Positions 8,219 through 17,394 of a stretch of DNA of 64,000 nucleotides are shown here, one piece after another. The stretch lies in contig NZ_JBHLUN010000010.1 in assembly GCF_042433915.1 (NCBI RefSeq), forward strand, positions 124,001 to 188,000. The letters run 5' to 3'. This DNA comes from Roseomonas elaeocarpi (GTDB lineage Bacteria > Pseudomonadota > Alphaproteobacteria > Acetobacterales > Acetobacteraceae). The number at the start of each line of letters is the position of its first letter. The first letter of the stretch is position 1. The position numbers were made by a program, and so were the translations under genes. Under the pieces are notes generated by a model. That model searched no databases. It saw only the letters and a list, made by a program, of their open reading frames with translations, and was not told where the DNA came from.

Positions 8219-10852
8219 CTAGCGTGCCACCCGCGCCACGGTGTCGCCGGTAGCGCCGTGCACCGCCTCGTCCATCGGGTGCAGCATCCCGCCATGGTCG
8301 TCCGTCAGCCGCAGCAACGGCGCCTCGGCGGCGTGCGGCAACTCCCGCGGCGCCTCGGCTGCCGGTAGCTCGGCGGCCGGGAAGCGCTCAGCGGCAAGGC
8401 GCTGGAGCCGCACCACCATTTGCGGCGCATCGAGGATCAGCCGGCGGAAGTCGGCGGCCGACAGTTCCAGCAGGTGGCAGAAGCTCGTGGCCCGGGCGCG
8501 GGCCCGGCGGCGGCCTCCCTCGATCAGCTCCGCCTCGCCGAAGAAGTCGCCCGGGCCGAGATGGACGCTGCGGCCGCCTTCGGTGAACTCCACGTCGCCC
8601 GAGCTGATCAGGAAGATCGAGCGCGCCCGCTGGCCAGGGCGGTAGATCCGCTCGCCCGGCACGGTGAAGCGGATCGTCAGGCTGATGGCCAGGTCGTGCA
8701 GCACGGCCTCCTGCAGCCCCTCGAAAGCCGGGAACTCCTTGACGCGACGGTCCAGCCCGGACTGGAGGTTGAACTTTAGCGGCTTGCTGATCTGCCGCCG
8801 CCACTCCTCCAGAGAACGCCGCAATTCCTCGTAGAGCTCGTCGCCGATCAGGGATTCGCTCTGGAGGCTGGCGTACTCGTCGGCTTCCTGCCGCAGCCCC
8901 CACTGGCGCAGCATCCGGCTTTCCAGCGCCTCGGCATAGCCCGGGTACTGCATCCGCAGCGTGTCCATGGCATCCGACAGCAGGTCCTCGCGCCGCGCCA
9001 CGATGTCGCCCACCACTTCGGTCACGCGGCGGCCCAGCACCGGCTCCATCCGGCGGTGCATGAAACGCGACATCGCCATCGAGATCAGGTGCGTCAGCAG
9101 CAGCGTTTCGAAACGCTCCGCCATGCAATTCATCAGCGGCGCGTCGATGCGGAAGGTGCGGTGCAGCCATTGCGACAGGGTGAAGCGCAGCGTCGGCCGC
9201 AGGCGGCGACGCGCGGCCTGGATATAGCCCAGCCGCCCTTCCGCGCGGGCGCCGTCGATCATGCTCTCAGCGGTCCAGAGCAGGCTTTCCATGATCCGCC
9301 GGGACAGGCCCTGGTCCTTGAAGATGTCGAGCAGGATGGAGCGTTCCTGCGAAGCGTAGGTGATCAGCCCCAGCGTCACACGCTCCCGGTCGCTGATGGC
9401 GGTGTCGAAGGTATTGGCCGCGGTCTCCGCCTTCACCCGGTGCTCGTACATGTCCAGCACGTGCGCGGTGGACTGCGGCGAGAAGCCGAACTCGGCCGCG
9501 GTGCCGCGCAGCTGGTCGCGGACCTGGCCCAGCGCGATCGCCACCACCTGGTTGCGCAGCGCCTGGTCGGCAGGCGAGAGCTGGTCCAGCTTGAGCAGCC
9601 GCACCACGAAGCGCAGCGTGGTGCCGTTGATCAGCAGCGTGAACAGCGCGTAGCCGGTGGCCAGGATGGTGACGAAGCGCTGCACGCCGTAGGGCACGCC
9701 GTAGTGTTCCGTGACCGAGAGCGCCAGCGCCAGGGTGATGGCGCCGCGCAAGCCCCCCCAAAGCATCGTCGCCTTGAAGCGCAGCGGGATGCGCTGCGAC
9801 AGCCCGGCCATGCGCAGGACCGGCAGCACGCCGAACAGCACCAGCGCCCGCGCCGCAGTTGCGGCCACCACCACCACGCCGATCAGCACCAGGTCCCAGC
9901 GCGTCATCCCCAGCAGCAGCTTGGGCACCAGCATCGAGGCCATCACGAAGACCAGCGAGGAGCCCCAGAAGCTCAGCTGCGCCCAGACGTCGTTCAGGTA
10001 GGCCCAGGAATGCGGGCGATAGGTGGAAGGGCCGATCGCGCTCACCGTCAGGCCGGCGGCGGCAGCGGCCACCACGCCCGAGGCGCCAAGGAACTCGTCA
10101 CAGACGATATAGGCCAGGTAGGGCAGCGCCAGCGTCAGCGTCACCTCCGCCGCGCGGTTGCCGCCCAGCACCGGCACCACCCAGAGCATGACGCGCGCGA
10201 AGACGAAGCCCACCAGCAGCCCGCCGGCAAACGAGGTCACCAGGGTCACCGAGGCATCCAGCCAGCCCGTGGTGTGGTGGCCCGAGATCTGCGCCAGCAG
10301 GATCGTGAAGATCGAGATCGCCGCCGCGTCGTTGAGCAGGCTCTCTCCCTCCACCAGCCGGGTCAGGCGGCTGTCGGCGCCGATATCGCGGAAGATCCCC
10401 ACCACGGCGGAAGGGTCGGTGGTGGCCACGATGGCACCCAGCAGCAGGCAGGCCGTCAGCGACACGCCGGCGATGGGCGCCAGCGCGAAGCCGATCGCGG
10501 CGGTGGTCACCAGCACCGCCACCACCGCCATCACCAGCACCGGCGCCGCGTCGCGCGCCAGCCGCCGGACGTCGATGCTCAGCGCCCCGTGGAACACCAG
10601 CAGCGGCAGGAAGATGAACAGGAACACCTCGGCATTCACCGGGAAGTTGCTGAGCGTTCCCGCCACGTCGTCGATCGCCTTGCCGACGGGCCGCTCCATC
10701 AGGAAGGCGGCACCGCCGCCGATCACGATCCCGACCACGGCCAGGAGAACGGTGTCCGACAGCATCAGCCGGTTGGCCAGCGGCTGCACTGCGCTGACAA
10801 CAACCAGCAGGGCGGCGATGGCGAGGAGGATGTGAGGCAGGTCTGTGAACAT
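8219..10852 (-). CDS. Cation:proton antiporter (CPA1) with C-terminal cyclic-nucleotide-binding domain
   Basis: From the ATG at 10852 the product is 877 aa. Residues about 1-420 form the Na+/H+ exchanger domain with 11-13 membrane segments and the motif LLGAIVATTDPSAVVGIFRDIG, then LVEGESLLNDAAAISIF, whose Asp residues mark CPA1 ion-binding sites. A long soluble helical region follows, then a CNMP-type domain near residues 730-850 (RPGQRARSIFLISSGDVEFTEGG, LGPGDFFGEAELIEGGRRRARARA). The build resembles plant SOS1-like or bacterial NhaP-CNBD proteins: exchange of Na+ or K+ for H+ gated by a nucleotide or by the domain acting as autoinhibitor. The frame is open further upstream to 11398, but that extension is unconserved and not membrane-like. 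It sits between two EEP/PLD modules. Confidence 0.88.
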   Translation of the reverse strand: MFTDLPHILLAIAALLVVVSAVQPLANRLMLSDTVLLAVVGIVIGGGAAFLMERPVGKAIDDVAGTLSNFPVNAEVFLFIFLPLLVFHGALSIDVRRLARDAAPVLVMAVVAVLVTTAAIGFALAPIAGVSLTACLLLGAIVATTDPSAVVGIFRDIGADSRLTRLVEGESLLNDAAAISIFTILLAQISGHHTTGWLDASVTLVTSFAGGLLVGFVFARVMLWVVPVLGGNRAAEVTLTLALPYLAYIVCDEFLGASGVVAAAAAGLTVSAIGPSTYRPHSWAYLNDVWAQLSFWGSSLVFVMASMLVPKLLLGMTRWDLVLIGVVVVAATAARALVLFGVLPVLRMAGLSQRIPLRFKATMLWGGLRGAITLALALSVTEHYGVPYGVQRFVTILATGYALFTLLINGTTLRFVVRLLKLDQLSPADQALRNQVVAIALGQVRDQLRGTAAEFGFSPQSTAHVLDMYEHRVKAETAANTFDTAISDRERVTLGLITYASQERSILLDIFKDQGLSRRIMESLLWTAESMIDGARAEGRLGYIQAARRRLRPTLRFTLSQWLHRTFRIDAPLMNCMAERFETLLLTHLISMAMSRFMHRRMEPVLGRRVTEVVGDIVARREDLLSDAMDTLRMQYPGYAEALESRMLRQWGLRQEADEYASLQSESLIGDELYEELRRSLEEWRRQISKPLKFNLQSGLDRRVKEFPAFEGLQEAVLHDLAISLTIRFTVPGERIYRPGQRARSIFLISSGDVEFTEGGRSVHLGPGDFFGEAELIEGGRRRARARATSFCHLLELSAADFRRLILDAPQMVVRLQRLAAERFPAAELPAAEAPRELPHAAEAPLLRLTDDHGGMLHPMDEAVHGATGDTVARVAR

Positions 10853-11550
10853 CAGGTCCGTTGCTCGGGCGACTCCGCGAGGCGGCGGGCGCGATGGGTC
10901 GGTCGTGGGGTTTCTAGCGGATCGAACCGGGCGGAGGGGTTCGAAGTGTGGCGGAATGCGGCGCTCGCGCGGCGGCGCGTGCTGGCGGCCCCGCCGGCCT
11001 GCCCCTTTCAGGCCCGGCGGCACCCCCTTGGGAACACAGCGAACGAGGGGGCACAACGTTGCCTGCGCCGGAAATGGGGCTGTCCGACGGGTGGCGGCAG
11101 GCGCGCGAAGGGTCGTCGCGCAGCCCGGCCGCCGCCATCTCCGCGCGGGTATCGCGCCGCGGGGGTCGCTTCGGCCGGCCGGGGCGAAGGAATGGGTGGC
11201 CAGGCCGGGTTCCGGCGATGTCCCTGCGCCGCCTTCTTGTATCCACCGCGCAGCGGTCCCGCCCCCCTGCCGGCGCGGCTGGGGCGCGGCGGTCCGGCGC
11301 TGGCCGCGGCTCGCCCGGTGGCGCCATTCCACGGGTTGCGACGGCGCGGCGGGGGGCACATCTTCGCGGTCAACCTTTCTTCGGTGAGACGTTCTCACTC
11401 CGCGTCACCGATGATCCCTGAGGACATGAGCATCCCCCTCCGCCCTCTCGCCCCCGTTGTTGCCGACCCCAGCCCCGGCGCCGGTCCTGTCACGCGCCCC
11501 GCGACACCTCCCGTGACCTCGCCGGGCCAACGCCGGGCCCGCTGACGACG
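10853..11550. other. 700-nt gene-free region with an operator-like palindrome
   Basis: Open frames here on both strands give Arg/Pro/Gly-rich products with no recognisable fold, so I call no gene. The one clear signal is GTGAGA-cgt-TCTCAC (11384-11398), a perfect 6+6 bp dyad about 150 nt before the EEP start. A 39-codon frame (11426-11545) behind TGAGGAC is possible but unsupported. Confidence 0.55.
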
Positions 11551-12423
11551 ATGACGCAGAAGCCTCTCCGGACCACGCGCCCGGCCGCCCCCCACGTGAA
11601 GGCCGCGCGCCACATCCTGCAGCGCCTGCGCGGCGGCCCGGCCGTGCCCGTGGCCGCGCCGCACCCCCAGCCGGGGGATCACGGCGGGCAGGCCCTGCGG
11701 GTCGGCTCCTACAACGTGCACAAGTGCGTGGGCCGCGACGGGCGCTTCGACCCGCAGCGCGTGGCGGCCGTGATCGGCGAGATGAAGGCCGATCTCGTGG
11801 CGGTGCAGGAAGCGGACCGCCGCTTCGGCCGGCGCTACGGGCTGCTCGACGCCGAAACCCTCCATCGCGAGGCCGGGCTGCAGTTGCTGCGGGTTTCGGA
11901 ACTGCCCGACGGCCACGGCTGGCACGGCAACGCCATCCTCCTGCGTGAGGGCACGCCGGTGCGCCTGCGCCGCCTCGCCTTGCCCGGCGCCGAGCCGCGC
12001 GGCGCGGTGATCGCCGAGCTCGACCTGCCGGTCGGGCGGCTGCGGGTGGTGGCGGCGCATTTCGGCCTGCTGCGGAACTGCCGGATGCGGCAGGGCAGCG
12101 CCATCCTGCGCGCCATCGCCGAGGGCGAGAGCATGCCCACGCTGATGATGGGCGACCTGAACGAGTGGCGCCCCGGCCGGCGCTCCGCCCTGCGCTCGCT
12201 GGAGCCCTTCTTCGGTCCGATGGCGGAAGCGCCGGCGAGCTTTCCCGCCCGCATGCCCGTGCTGGCGCTGGACCGCATCCTGGGCTGGCCGAACGGGCTG
12301 GTGCAGGGGGTGCGGGCGCATGACACCCCGCTGGCACGCCTCGCTTCGGACCACCTGCCCCTCACCGCCCGGGTGGTGCTGCCGGCCGTGGCGGCCGAGC
12401 GCCCGCTGGTGAGCGCGGCATGA
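11551..12423 (+). CDS. Endonuclease/exonuclease/phosphatase (EEP) family protein, second copy
   Basis: The 290-aa protein carries all EEP catalytic blocks: LRVGSYNVHKCVG (Asn), DLVAVQEADRRFG (Glu), GNAILLREG, PTLMMGDLNEW (Asp/Asn) and ASDHLPLTARV (Asp-His). It is a paralogue of the 7231-8085 product; both share the HFGL and GDxNEW environments. Its stop overlaps the start of the next PLD gene by 4 nt (ATGA), so the two are translationally coupled. The first 45 residues are basic and unconserved, and no RBS is obvious before the ATG at 11551, so the start may be internal. The substrate is unknown; the coupling to a lipid-active PLD suggests a membrane-lipid or head-group phosphodiester. Confidence 0.85.
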   Translation: MTQKPLRTTRPAAPHVKAARHILQRLRGGPAVPVAAPHPQPGDHGGQALRVGSYNVHKCVGRDGRFDPQRVAAVIGEMKADLVAVQEADRRFGRRYGLLDAETLHREAGLQLLRVSELPDGHGWHGNAILLREGTPVRLRRLALPGAEPRGAVIAELDLPVGRLRVVAAHFGLLRNCRMRQGSAILRAIAEGESMPTLMMGDLNEWRPGRRSALRSLEPFFGPMAEAPASFPARMPVLALDRILGWPNGLVQGVRAHDTPLARLASDHLPLTARVVLPAVAAERPLVSAA

Positions 12424-13994
12424 ACACCGCGGCCTCCACGCGCGGCCTGCGCCGCCCCGATCGCCGGCAACCCCGCGGCGCGGGCACCGATGCGCAGGGC
12501 TTCGACGACCGGCGTGCCGACCCCGGCGATGCCGAGGCGCTGGCTGGACAGGGGCCGCCGCCGACGCTGGACCAGACGCTGGATCACGCGCTGGCGCGGA
12601 TCGGCTCCGACACCGGGGCCGCGCTGATCGCCGACGGGCTGGAAGCCTTCGCCGTGCGCGCCGCCAGCGCCCGCAAGGCGACCCGCACGCTCGACCTGCA
12701 ATACTACGCCTGGCACGACGGCATCACCGGGCGCCTGCTGGCGGCGGAGCTGCTGGCCGCCGCCGACCGGGGCGTGCGGGTGCGGCTGCTGCTGGATGAC
12801 AGCACGGTGCTCGACGAGCATTCGGCCCTGCCGCTGCTCTGCTCGCTGGGGGCGCATCCCTGCATCGAGGTCCGGCTGTTCAACGCCCACCGCTGGCGCT
12901 TCCTGGGGCGGCTGGGCTTCATGCTGGAGATGGTGGCCAGCCGCGGGCAGCTGAACCACCGGATGCACAACAAGTCCTGGATCGCCGACAACCGGCTCGC
13001 GATCCTGGGCGGGCGCAACATCGGCGACGAGTATTTCGACGCCTCGGGCGACTTCAACTTCCGCGACCTCGACGTGGCGGTGGCAGGCGTCGCGGCCGCG
13101 CAGGCGGTGCGGCAGTTCGAGCGCTACTGGAACCACCGGCTGTCGCTGCGGGGGGTGGGCTGCGCGGGCTACGGCACCGCGGAGGAGCTCGAGACGCTGC
13201 GGCCGCAGCTGAGCAGCGTGGCGGACTCCGAGGAAGCGCGTCCCTACATCGAGCGGCTGGAAAACAGCCGGATCCAGGACGTGCTGGACGGCGAGTCCGG
13301 CCTCCTGCCCACCCAGGACATCGAGGTGGACGTCGCCGCCGACCCGCCCGACAAGGCTTCCGGCGAGGAGGTGCGCGGCAAGCTGGTGAACGCGGTGGGC
13401 GCCGCGCTGCTGGGCGCGCGGCACGAGGCGCTGCTGATCTCGCCCTACTTCGTGCCGGGCGAGGCCGGGACCCGGGTGCTGATCGACCTGCTGCGGCGCG
13501 GCGTGCGGATCACCGTGGTCACCAACTCGCTGGCCGCGACCGACGTGGTGGCGGTGCATGGGGGCTACGCCCGCTATCGCCGCCGGCTGCTCAAGGCCGG
13601 GATCGACCTGTACGAGCTCCGCCGCTCCGGCGACGAGAACGCGGGCGTGCTGGGCTCCAAGGGTGCGAGCCTGCACACCAAGGCCTTCTCGCTCGACCGG
13701 CAGCGGATCTTCGTGGGTTCCTTCAACCTCGACCCGCGCTCGGCCAACCTCAACACGGAGATGGGCGCCTTTATCCACCACGCCGGCCTGGCGGAGCGGT
13801 TGCAGGAGGAGTTCCACCGCCTCGCCTCGCCGGCGCGGTCCTACCACGTGCGCCTGCGCCACGGCATCATGAGCTGGACCGACCTGCGTCCCGACGGGCG
13901 GCCGCGCCTGCGCCACAAGGAGCCCGACGCCAGCTTCGGCCGCCGGCTGCTGGCGCAGCTGGTGCGCTGGCTGCCGGTGGAAAGCCAGCTTTAG
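12420..13994 (+). CDS. Phospholipase D family protein, cardiolipin synthase C (YmdC)-like
   Basis: This 524-aa protein has two HxKx4D motifs, HNKSWIADNRLAILGGRNIGDEY and HTKAFSLDRQRIFVGSFNLDPRS, in the spacing of the ClsC/YmdC branch. The block LDLQYYAWHDGITGRLLAAELLAAADRGVRVRLLLDD is typical of that branch. ClsC makes cardiolipin from phosphatidylglycerol plus phosphatidylethanolamine in E. coli with YmdB as partner; here an EEP protein takes the partner position. There is no N-terminal membrane anchor, so association with the inner face of the membrane is likely peripheral. It converges on the cupin gene across a 14-nt repeat array. Confidence 0.85.
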   Translation: MNTAASTRGLRRPDRRQPRGAGTDAQGFDDRRADPGDAEALAGQGPPPTLDQTLDHALARIGSDTGAALIADGLEAFAVRAASARKATRTLDLQYYAWHDGITGRLLAAELLAAADRGVRVRLLLDDSTVLDEHSALPLLCSLGAHPCIEVRLFNAHRWRFLGRLGFMLEMVASRGQLNHRMHNKSWIADNRLAILGGRNIGDEYFDASGDFNFRDLDVAVAGVAAAQAVRQFERYWNHRLSLRGVGCAGYGTAEELETLRPQLSSVADSEEARPYIERLENSRIQDVLDGESGLLPTQDIEVDVAADPPDKASGEEVRGKLVNAVGAALLGARHEALLISPYFVPGEAGTRVLIDLLRRGVRITVVTNSLAATDVVAVHGGYARYRRRLLKAGIDLYELRRSGDENAGVLGSKGASLHTKAFSLDRQRIFVGSFNLDPRSANLNTEMGAFIHHAGLAERLQEEFHRLASPARSYHVRLRHGIMSWTDLRPDGRPRLRHKEPDASFGRRLLAQLVRWLPVESQL

Positions 13995-14057
13995 CCCCAT
14001 CGGCAACCGCCCGGGCGGATGAAGCGGCGGGGCGCCGGGGCGGCCCCGACGTCACGG

Positions 14058-14099
14058 CCCGAAGCTTATGGTCCGAAGCTTATGGCCCAGAGCTTATGG
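14058..14099. repeat. 14-nt tandem repeat carrying the cupin stop codon
   Basis: Three units, cccgaagcttatgg, tccgaagcttatgg and cccagagcttatgg, follow directly. On the minus strand each contains CCATAAGC. The TAA of the unit at 14086-14099 is the cupin stop codon; the other two copies, 14 and 28 nt on, put TAA in the two other frames. Confidence 0.85.
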
Positions 14100-14573
14100 C
14101 ACCGGGTGGGTGTCGTTGGCCCGCTGGGGCGGAAGCTTGATCGCGATGGCCCGGAAGCGGCCGGTCGTCGCGTGCGATCCGGCATGGGGCGTGCCCCGCG
14201 GGACGATGATGAGGTCGCCCGGCTTCACCTGCACCTCGCGATCGCCGAGCCAGAAGGAGCCGCTGCCGTCGAGGATGAACTGGATCTCATCCGTTTCCTC
14301 GTGGAAGTGCTTGAAGACGTTTCCGCTTTGCAGGGCCACCGTGCCGTTCGCGGTGGCGACCAGCGTGCGGCTGCGCAGGTCGGTGTTGTTGATCAGCGGG
14401 CCGATCTCGTCCTCGCTCATGGCGGCGAGGTTGACGATGCGCGCGGTGAGCGGCGCGGCTGGAGCAGGCGCCTGGGCGCCGGTCTGGGCACCGGCGGAGG
14501 GCACCATCCCGGCCGCGAAAACACCGGCGGCGAAGCCGAGGGCCAGGCCTCCGCAAAGAACAGGCAGGCGCAT
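14094..14573 (-). CDS. Secreted cupin-domain protein
   Basis: The 159-aa product begins with an export signal (MRLPVLCGGLALGFAAGVFAAG, cleavage near AGAQ) and ends in a single cupin barrel: NVFKHFHEETDEIQFILDGSGSFWLGDREVQVKPGDLIIVPRGTPHAG. The H-x-H-E...H set that binds a metal in cupins is present (HFHEETDE and the late PHAG His). Start ATG 14573 has AAGGA 8 nt upstream. Periplasmic single-domain cupins of this kind have no agreed function. It sits alone, convergent with the PLD gene, and its stop codon is part of a tandem repeat. Confidence 0.82.
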   Translation of the reverse strand: MRLPVLCGGLALGFAAGVFAAGMVPSAGAQTGAQAPAPAAPLTARIVNLAAMSEDEIGPLINNTDLRSRTLVATANGTVALQSGNVFKHFHEETDEIQFILDGSGSFWLGDREVQVKPGDLIIVPRGTPHAGSHATTGRFRAIAIKLPPQRANDTHPVP

Positions 14574-14678
14574 GTCGTTTCCTTCCAAGCAACGGATCAG
14601 CGAACATGAGCCCTGCCGCGGCGTCGCGACAACAGCCGGGCCCCTCGGCAGCGGGTTCGCACCCGGCACTGCCCCACT

Positions 14679-14700
14679 CGCGGAGGCCGGTGCCTCCGCG
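14679..14700 (-). terminator. Hairpin downstream of the ABC exporter gene
   Basis: CGCGGAGGC-cggt-GCCTCCGCG is a perfect 9-bp stem with a 4-nt loop, 120 nt after the exporter stop and before the cupin start. No T-run follows, so termination is plausible but not certain. Confidence 0.45.
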
Positions 14701-14823
14701 GAAGAACACCTCACGGCGTCCTGGCCGCCACCCGGTCCGCTGCGCCGCCATGCGTGACGCGGAGGTCGTCCGGTTGTCGCCCCCGGCACGCCGGAGGCGC
14801 GGTTGCCAGGGGCCACGCGGCCC

Positions 14824-16593
14824 CTAACCCGCCACGAAGCTCTGCGTCCGCACCAGCCGGGCGTAAACGCCGCCCCGCGCCATCAGCGCGTCATGGGTTC
14901 CCTGTTCCGCCACCGTGCCGTGCTCCATCGCCACGATCAGATCGGCCTCGCGCACGGTGGACAGGCGGTGCGCCACCACCAGCGTTGTGCGGCCGGCGCG
15001 CAGCCGGGCGATGGCGGCCTGCACCAGCGCCTCGTTCTCGGTGTCGAGCGCGCTGGTCGCCTCATCCAGCAGCAGCACGCGCGGGTTGCGCAACAGTGCG
15101 CGGGCCAGCGACACGCGCTGCCGCTGCCCGCCCGACAGCCGCGACCCGCCCGGCCCCAGCACCGTGTCGAAGCCGTCCGGCAGGGCGTTGAGGAAGTCGA
15201 AGGCGGCCGCGGCGCGGGCGGCATCCCAGACCTCGGCACGGGTGGCGCCGGGCCGGCCGCAGCTGATGTTGTTGTAGGCAGTGTCGTCGAAGATCACCGC
15301 GTCCTGGCCCACGTAGGCGATGCTGTCGCGCAGCGCGTCGAGCGAAACCTCACGCAGGTCGGCACCGTCGAGCCGCACCGCGCCGCTGCTCACGTCGTAA
15401 AGGCGCGGCACCAGCGACAGCGCCGTGGACTTGCCCGCGCCCGAAGGCCCCACCAGCGCCACGGTGCGCCCGGGCTCGGCCACGAAGCTCACGCCATGGA
15501 GCGAAGCCGCCTCGGTGCCCTCGTAGCGGAAGCCGACCTCCTGGAACTCCAACCGTCCCTCACCCGCCGGCAGCGCCGGGGCGCCGGGCGGTGCGACGAT
15601 GCGCACCGGCGTGTCCACCACCGCGAAGACCCGCGACAGCCCGGCCAGGCCTTCCTGCAGGGCGGCATTGAGCGAACCCAACGAGCGCACGGGTCGCGAG
15701 GCGATCAGCAGCGCCGCCACGAAGCCGGTGAACTGCCCCACCGTGCCGATGCCGGCCGATACGCGCCAGCCCACCACCGCCAGGATCGCCGCCACCGCCA
15801 CGCCGCCGATCGCCTCCAGCATCGGGTCGAGCGAGGAGCGCGTGCGGTTGATCGAGAGCAAGCCTTCGCGCAGCTGCGCGAAGGCCCGGCCGGCGCGCGC
15901 TTCCTCGGCCTCCTCCAGGCGATAGCTCCGCACCACCCGCGCCGCGCCGAAGGATTCCGTCAGCGTCGCGGCCAGTTCGCCCAGCCGGTCCTGCATCCCG
16001 CCCGAGGCGTGGCGGATCCGCTTGCCCAGCCGCAGCACCGGCACCACCGCCACCGGATACAGCAGCGCCGCCACCAGCGTCATCTGCCAGTCGAGCCAGA
16101 TCATCGAGCCCACCAGCCCCACCACGGTCAGCAGGTCGGCCACGCCGTTGATCGCCTTGGTCAGCGCTTCGCGGATGGCCTGGGCGTCGGCGGTGAAGCG
16201 CGCGGCGTGGCGGGCGGGGGCCTCGCGCGCCACGGTGGCGAGGTCGGCCCGGGTGAGGGCGCGGAACAGGTCGTTCTGCAGTGCCTCGATCACCCGCAGC
16301 ACCACGGCCTGCACCGAGACCGCCTGCCCGTACTGGGCGGCGGCCTTGCAGCAGGTCAGCAGGATGATCGCCGGCGGGGCCAGCCAGCTGATGCGCGAAT
16401 CGCCCTTGGTGAACAGATCGAAGGCCTGCTGGATCACCACCGGATACAGCGCGGTGAGGCCCGCCACCGCCCCGGTCGAGACCACCGCCACCGCGATCCC
16501 GCGTGGGTGACGGCTGACGTAGCCGCGCCAGAGACGGCGCAGCAGCGCCCGCGTGGTGTCGGCGGAAAGCGGGTGTGGGATCGGGCGGGCCAT
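14824..16593 (-). CDS. ABC transporter, fused permease/ATPase (MsbA-like exporter)
   Basis: The 589-aa half-transporter has an N-terminal six-helix type IV exporter domain (about residues 25-330) and a C-terminal ATPase: Walker A GPSGAGKST, Q-loop YVGQDAVIF, signature LSGGQRQR, Walker B VLLLDEATSALD and H-loop VAHRLST. It should work as a homodimer in the inner membrane exporting lipid or a hydrophobic compound; MsbA (lipid A core flippase) is the best-known relative, but substrate cannot be read from sequence. I start at ATG 16593, which leads straight into the basic stretch before helix 1. Genes on either side are unrelated. Confidence 0.87.
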   Translation of the reverse strand: MARPIPHPLSADTTRALLRRLWRGYVSRHPRGIAVAVVSTGAVAGLTALYPVVIQQAFDLFTKGDSRISWLAPPAIILLTCCKAAAQYGQAVSVQAVVLRVIEALQNDLFRALTRADLATVAREAPARHAARFTADAQAIREALTKAINGVADLLTVVGLVGSMIWLDWQMTLVAALLYPVAVVPVLRLGKRIRHASGGMQDRLGELAATLTESFGAARVVRSYRLEEAEEARAGRAFAQLREGLLSINRTRSSLDPMLEAIGGVAVAAILAVVGWRVSAGIGTVGQFTGFVAALLIASRPVRSLGSLNAALQEGLAGLSRVFAVVDTPVRIVAPPGAPALPAGEGRLEFQEVGFRYEGTEAASLHGVSFVAEPGRTVALVGPSGAGKSTALSLVPRLYDVSSGAVRLDGADLREVSLDALRDSIAYVGQDAVIFDDTAYNNISCGRPGATRAEVWDAARAAAAFDFLNALPDGFDTVLGPGGSRLSGGQRQRVSLARALLRNPRVLLLDEATSALDTENEALVQAAIARLRAGRTTLVVAHRLSTVREADLIVAMEHGTVAEQGTHDALMARGGVYARLVRTQSFVAG

Positions 16594-16859
16594 GTCGCGG
16601 CGGGGGTTAGCACGCGCGGCGGTGCTGGGCTTCCCCCCTCCCCGGCAGCACCGCGATGCGCGGGGTTGCCGGAACAGGGCGCCCGGTAATGGCGCCTGGC
16701 AAGATACCGGCGACGGGAGGCCGGGAGCGGGAACCCGTGGTGGGATTGCCGCGATGGAGGCCCGGAACAGGAGTCCTTGGCAGGGCGCCGCGAAGGGGGC
16801 GCCCCGGCGAGGCACCCCGACGGGGCGGGATGGGGCGGCGCGGTGGCCGCCCCCTCAGG

Positions 16860-17279
16860 TCATTCCGCCGGCACGGCCGAAAGGCGGCGGACGCGCAGGT
16901 TGTCGACCGCCCAGGCCCCGCCGCCGGCGGCCGCCATGAACAGGAACACGAAGCAGAACAGGATCGCCGCGTCGCCGCCGTTGATAGCGGGGAAGAAGTT
17001 CCGCGGGGCGTGGCTCATGAAGTAGGCGAAGGCCATCTCGCCCGAGCAGATAAAGGCCACGGCGCGGGTAAAGAGGCCCACCAGCAGCAACAGGCCGCCC
17101 ACAACCTCGATGATCGCGGCGAACCAGTAGATCGACATCACGGGCGGCTGGTTCGCCAGCGCCGGAAAGCCGAAGAGCTTCTGCGTGCCGTGCTCCATGA
17201 AGAGCAGCGCCGCGACGATCCGCAGCAGGGCGAGCAGGCGGGGCGCCCAAACGGTGGCAAGCGTGTCGTCGCGCAGCAT
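16860..17279 (-). CDS. DoxX family membrane protein
   Basis: This 139-aa protein has four predicted membrane helices and the DoxX motifs RIVAALLFMEHGTQKLFGFP and AAIIEVVGGLLLLVGLFTRAVAFI. DoxX-like proteins are small inner-membrane subunits; some associate with quinone or thiosulfate oxidation or oxidative-stress complexes, but most are uncharacterised. Start ATG 17279 gives a normal N-terminus; a longer frame to 17453 is Arg-rich and unlikely. It is monocistronic between the ABC exporter and cca. Confidence 0.85.
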   Translation of the reverse strand: MLRDDTLATVWAPRLLALLRIVAALLFMEHGTQKLFGFPALANQPPVMSIYWFAAIIEVVGGLLLLVGLFTRAVAFICSGEMAFAYFMSHAPRNFFPAINGGDAAILFCFVFLFMAAAGGGAWAVDNLRVRRLSAVPAE

Positions 17280-17394
17280 CGGCAGGATGTTCCTTGAAGG
17301 TCGTGGTGCCGACGCGGTGCCCGCCCGGCAGGAGCCGCGCGAGACTAGCCGCCGTCCCCACCACCGCCCAGCGCGCCCGTGGGAATGAGCCCCA

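Noticed and set aside
10845..11421. Overlapping open frames in the 700-nt gap before the second EEP gene
   Set aside because: Products are Arg/Pro/Gly-rich in every frame, lack RBSs and conserved blocks, and overlap one another.
9056..11545. Long plus-strand open frame antisense to the antiporter
   Set aside because: His/Gln/Arg-rich shadow with no domain or RBS; the antiporter on the other strand has complete family motifs.
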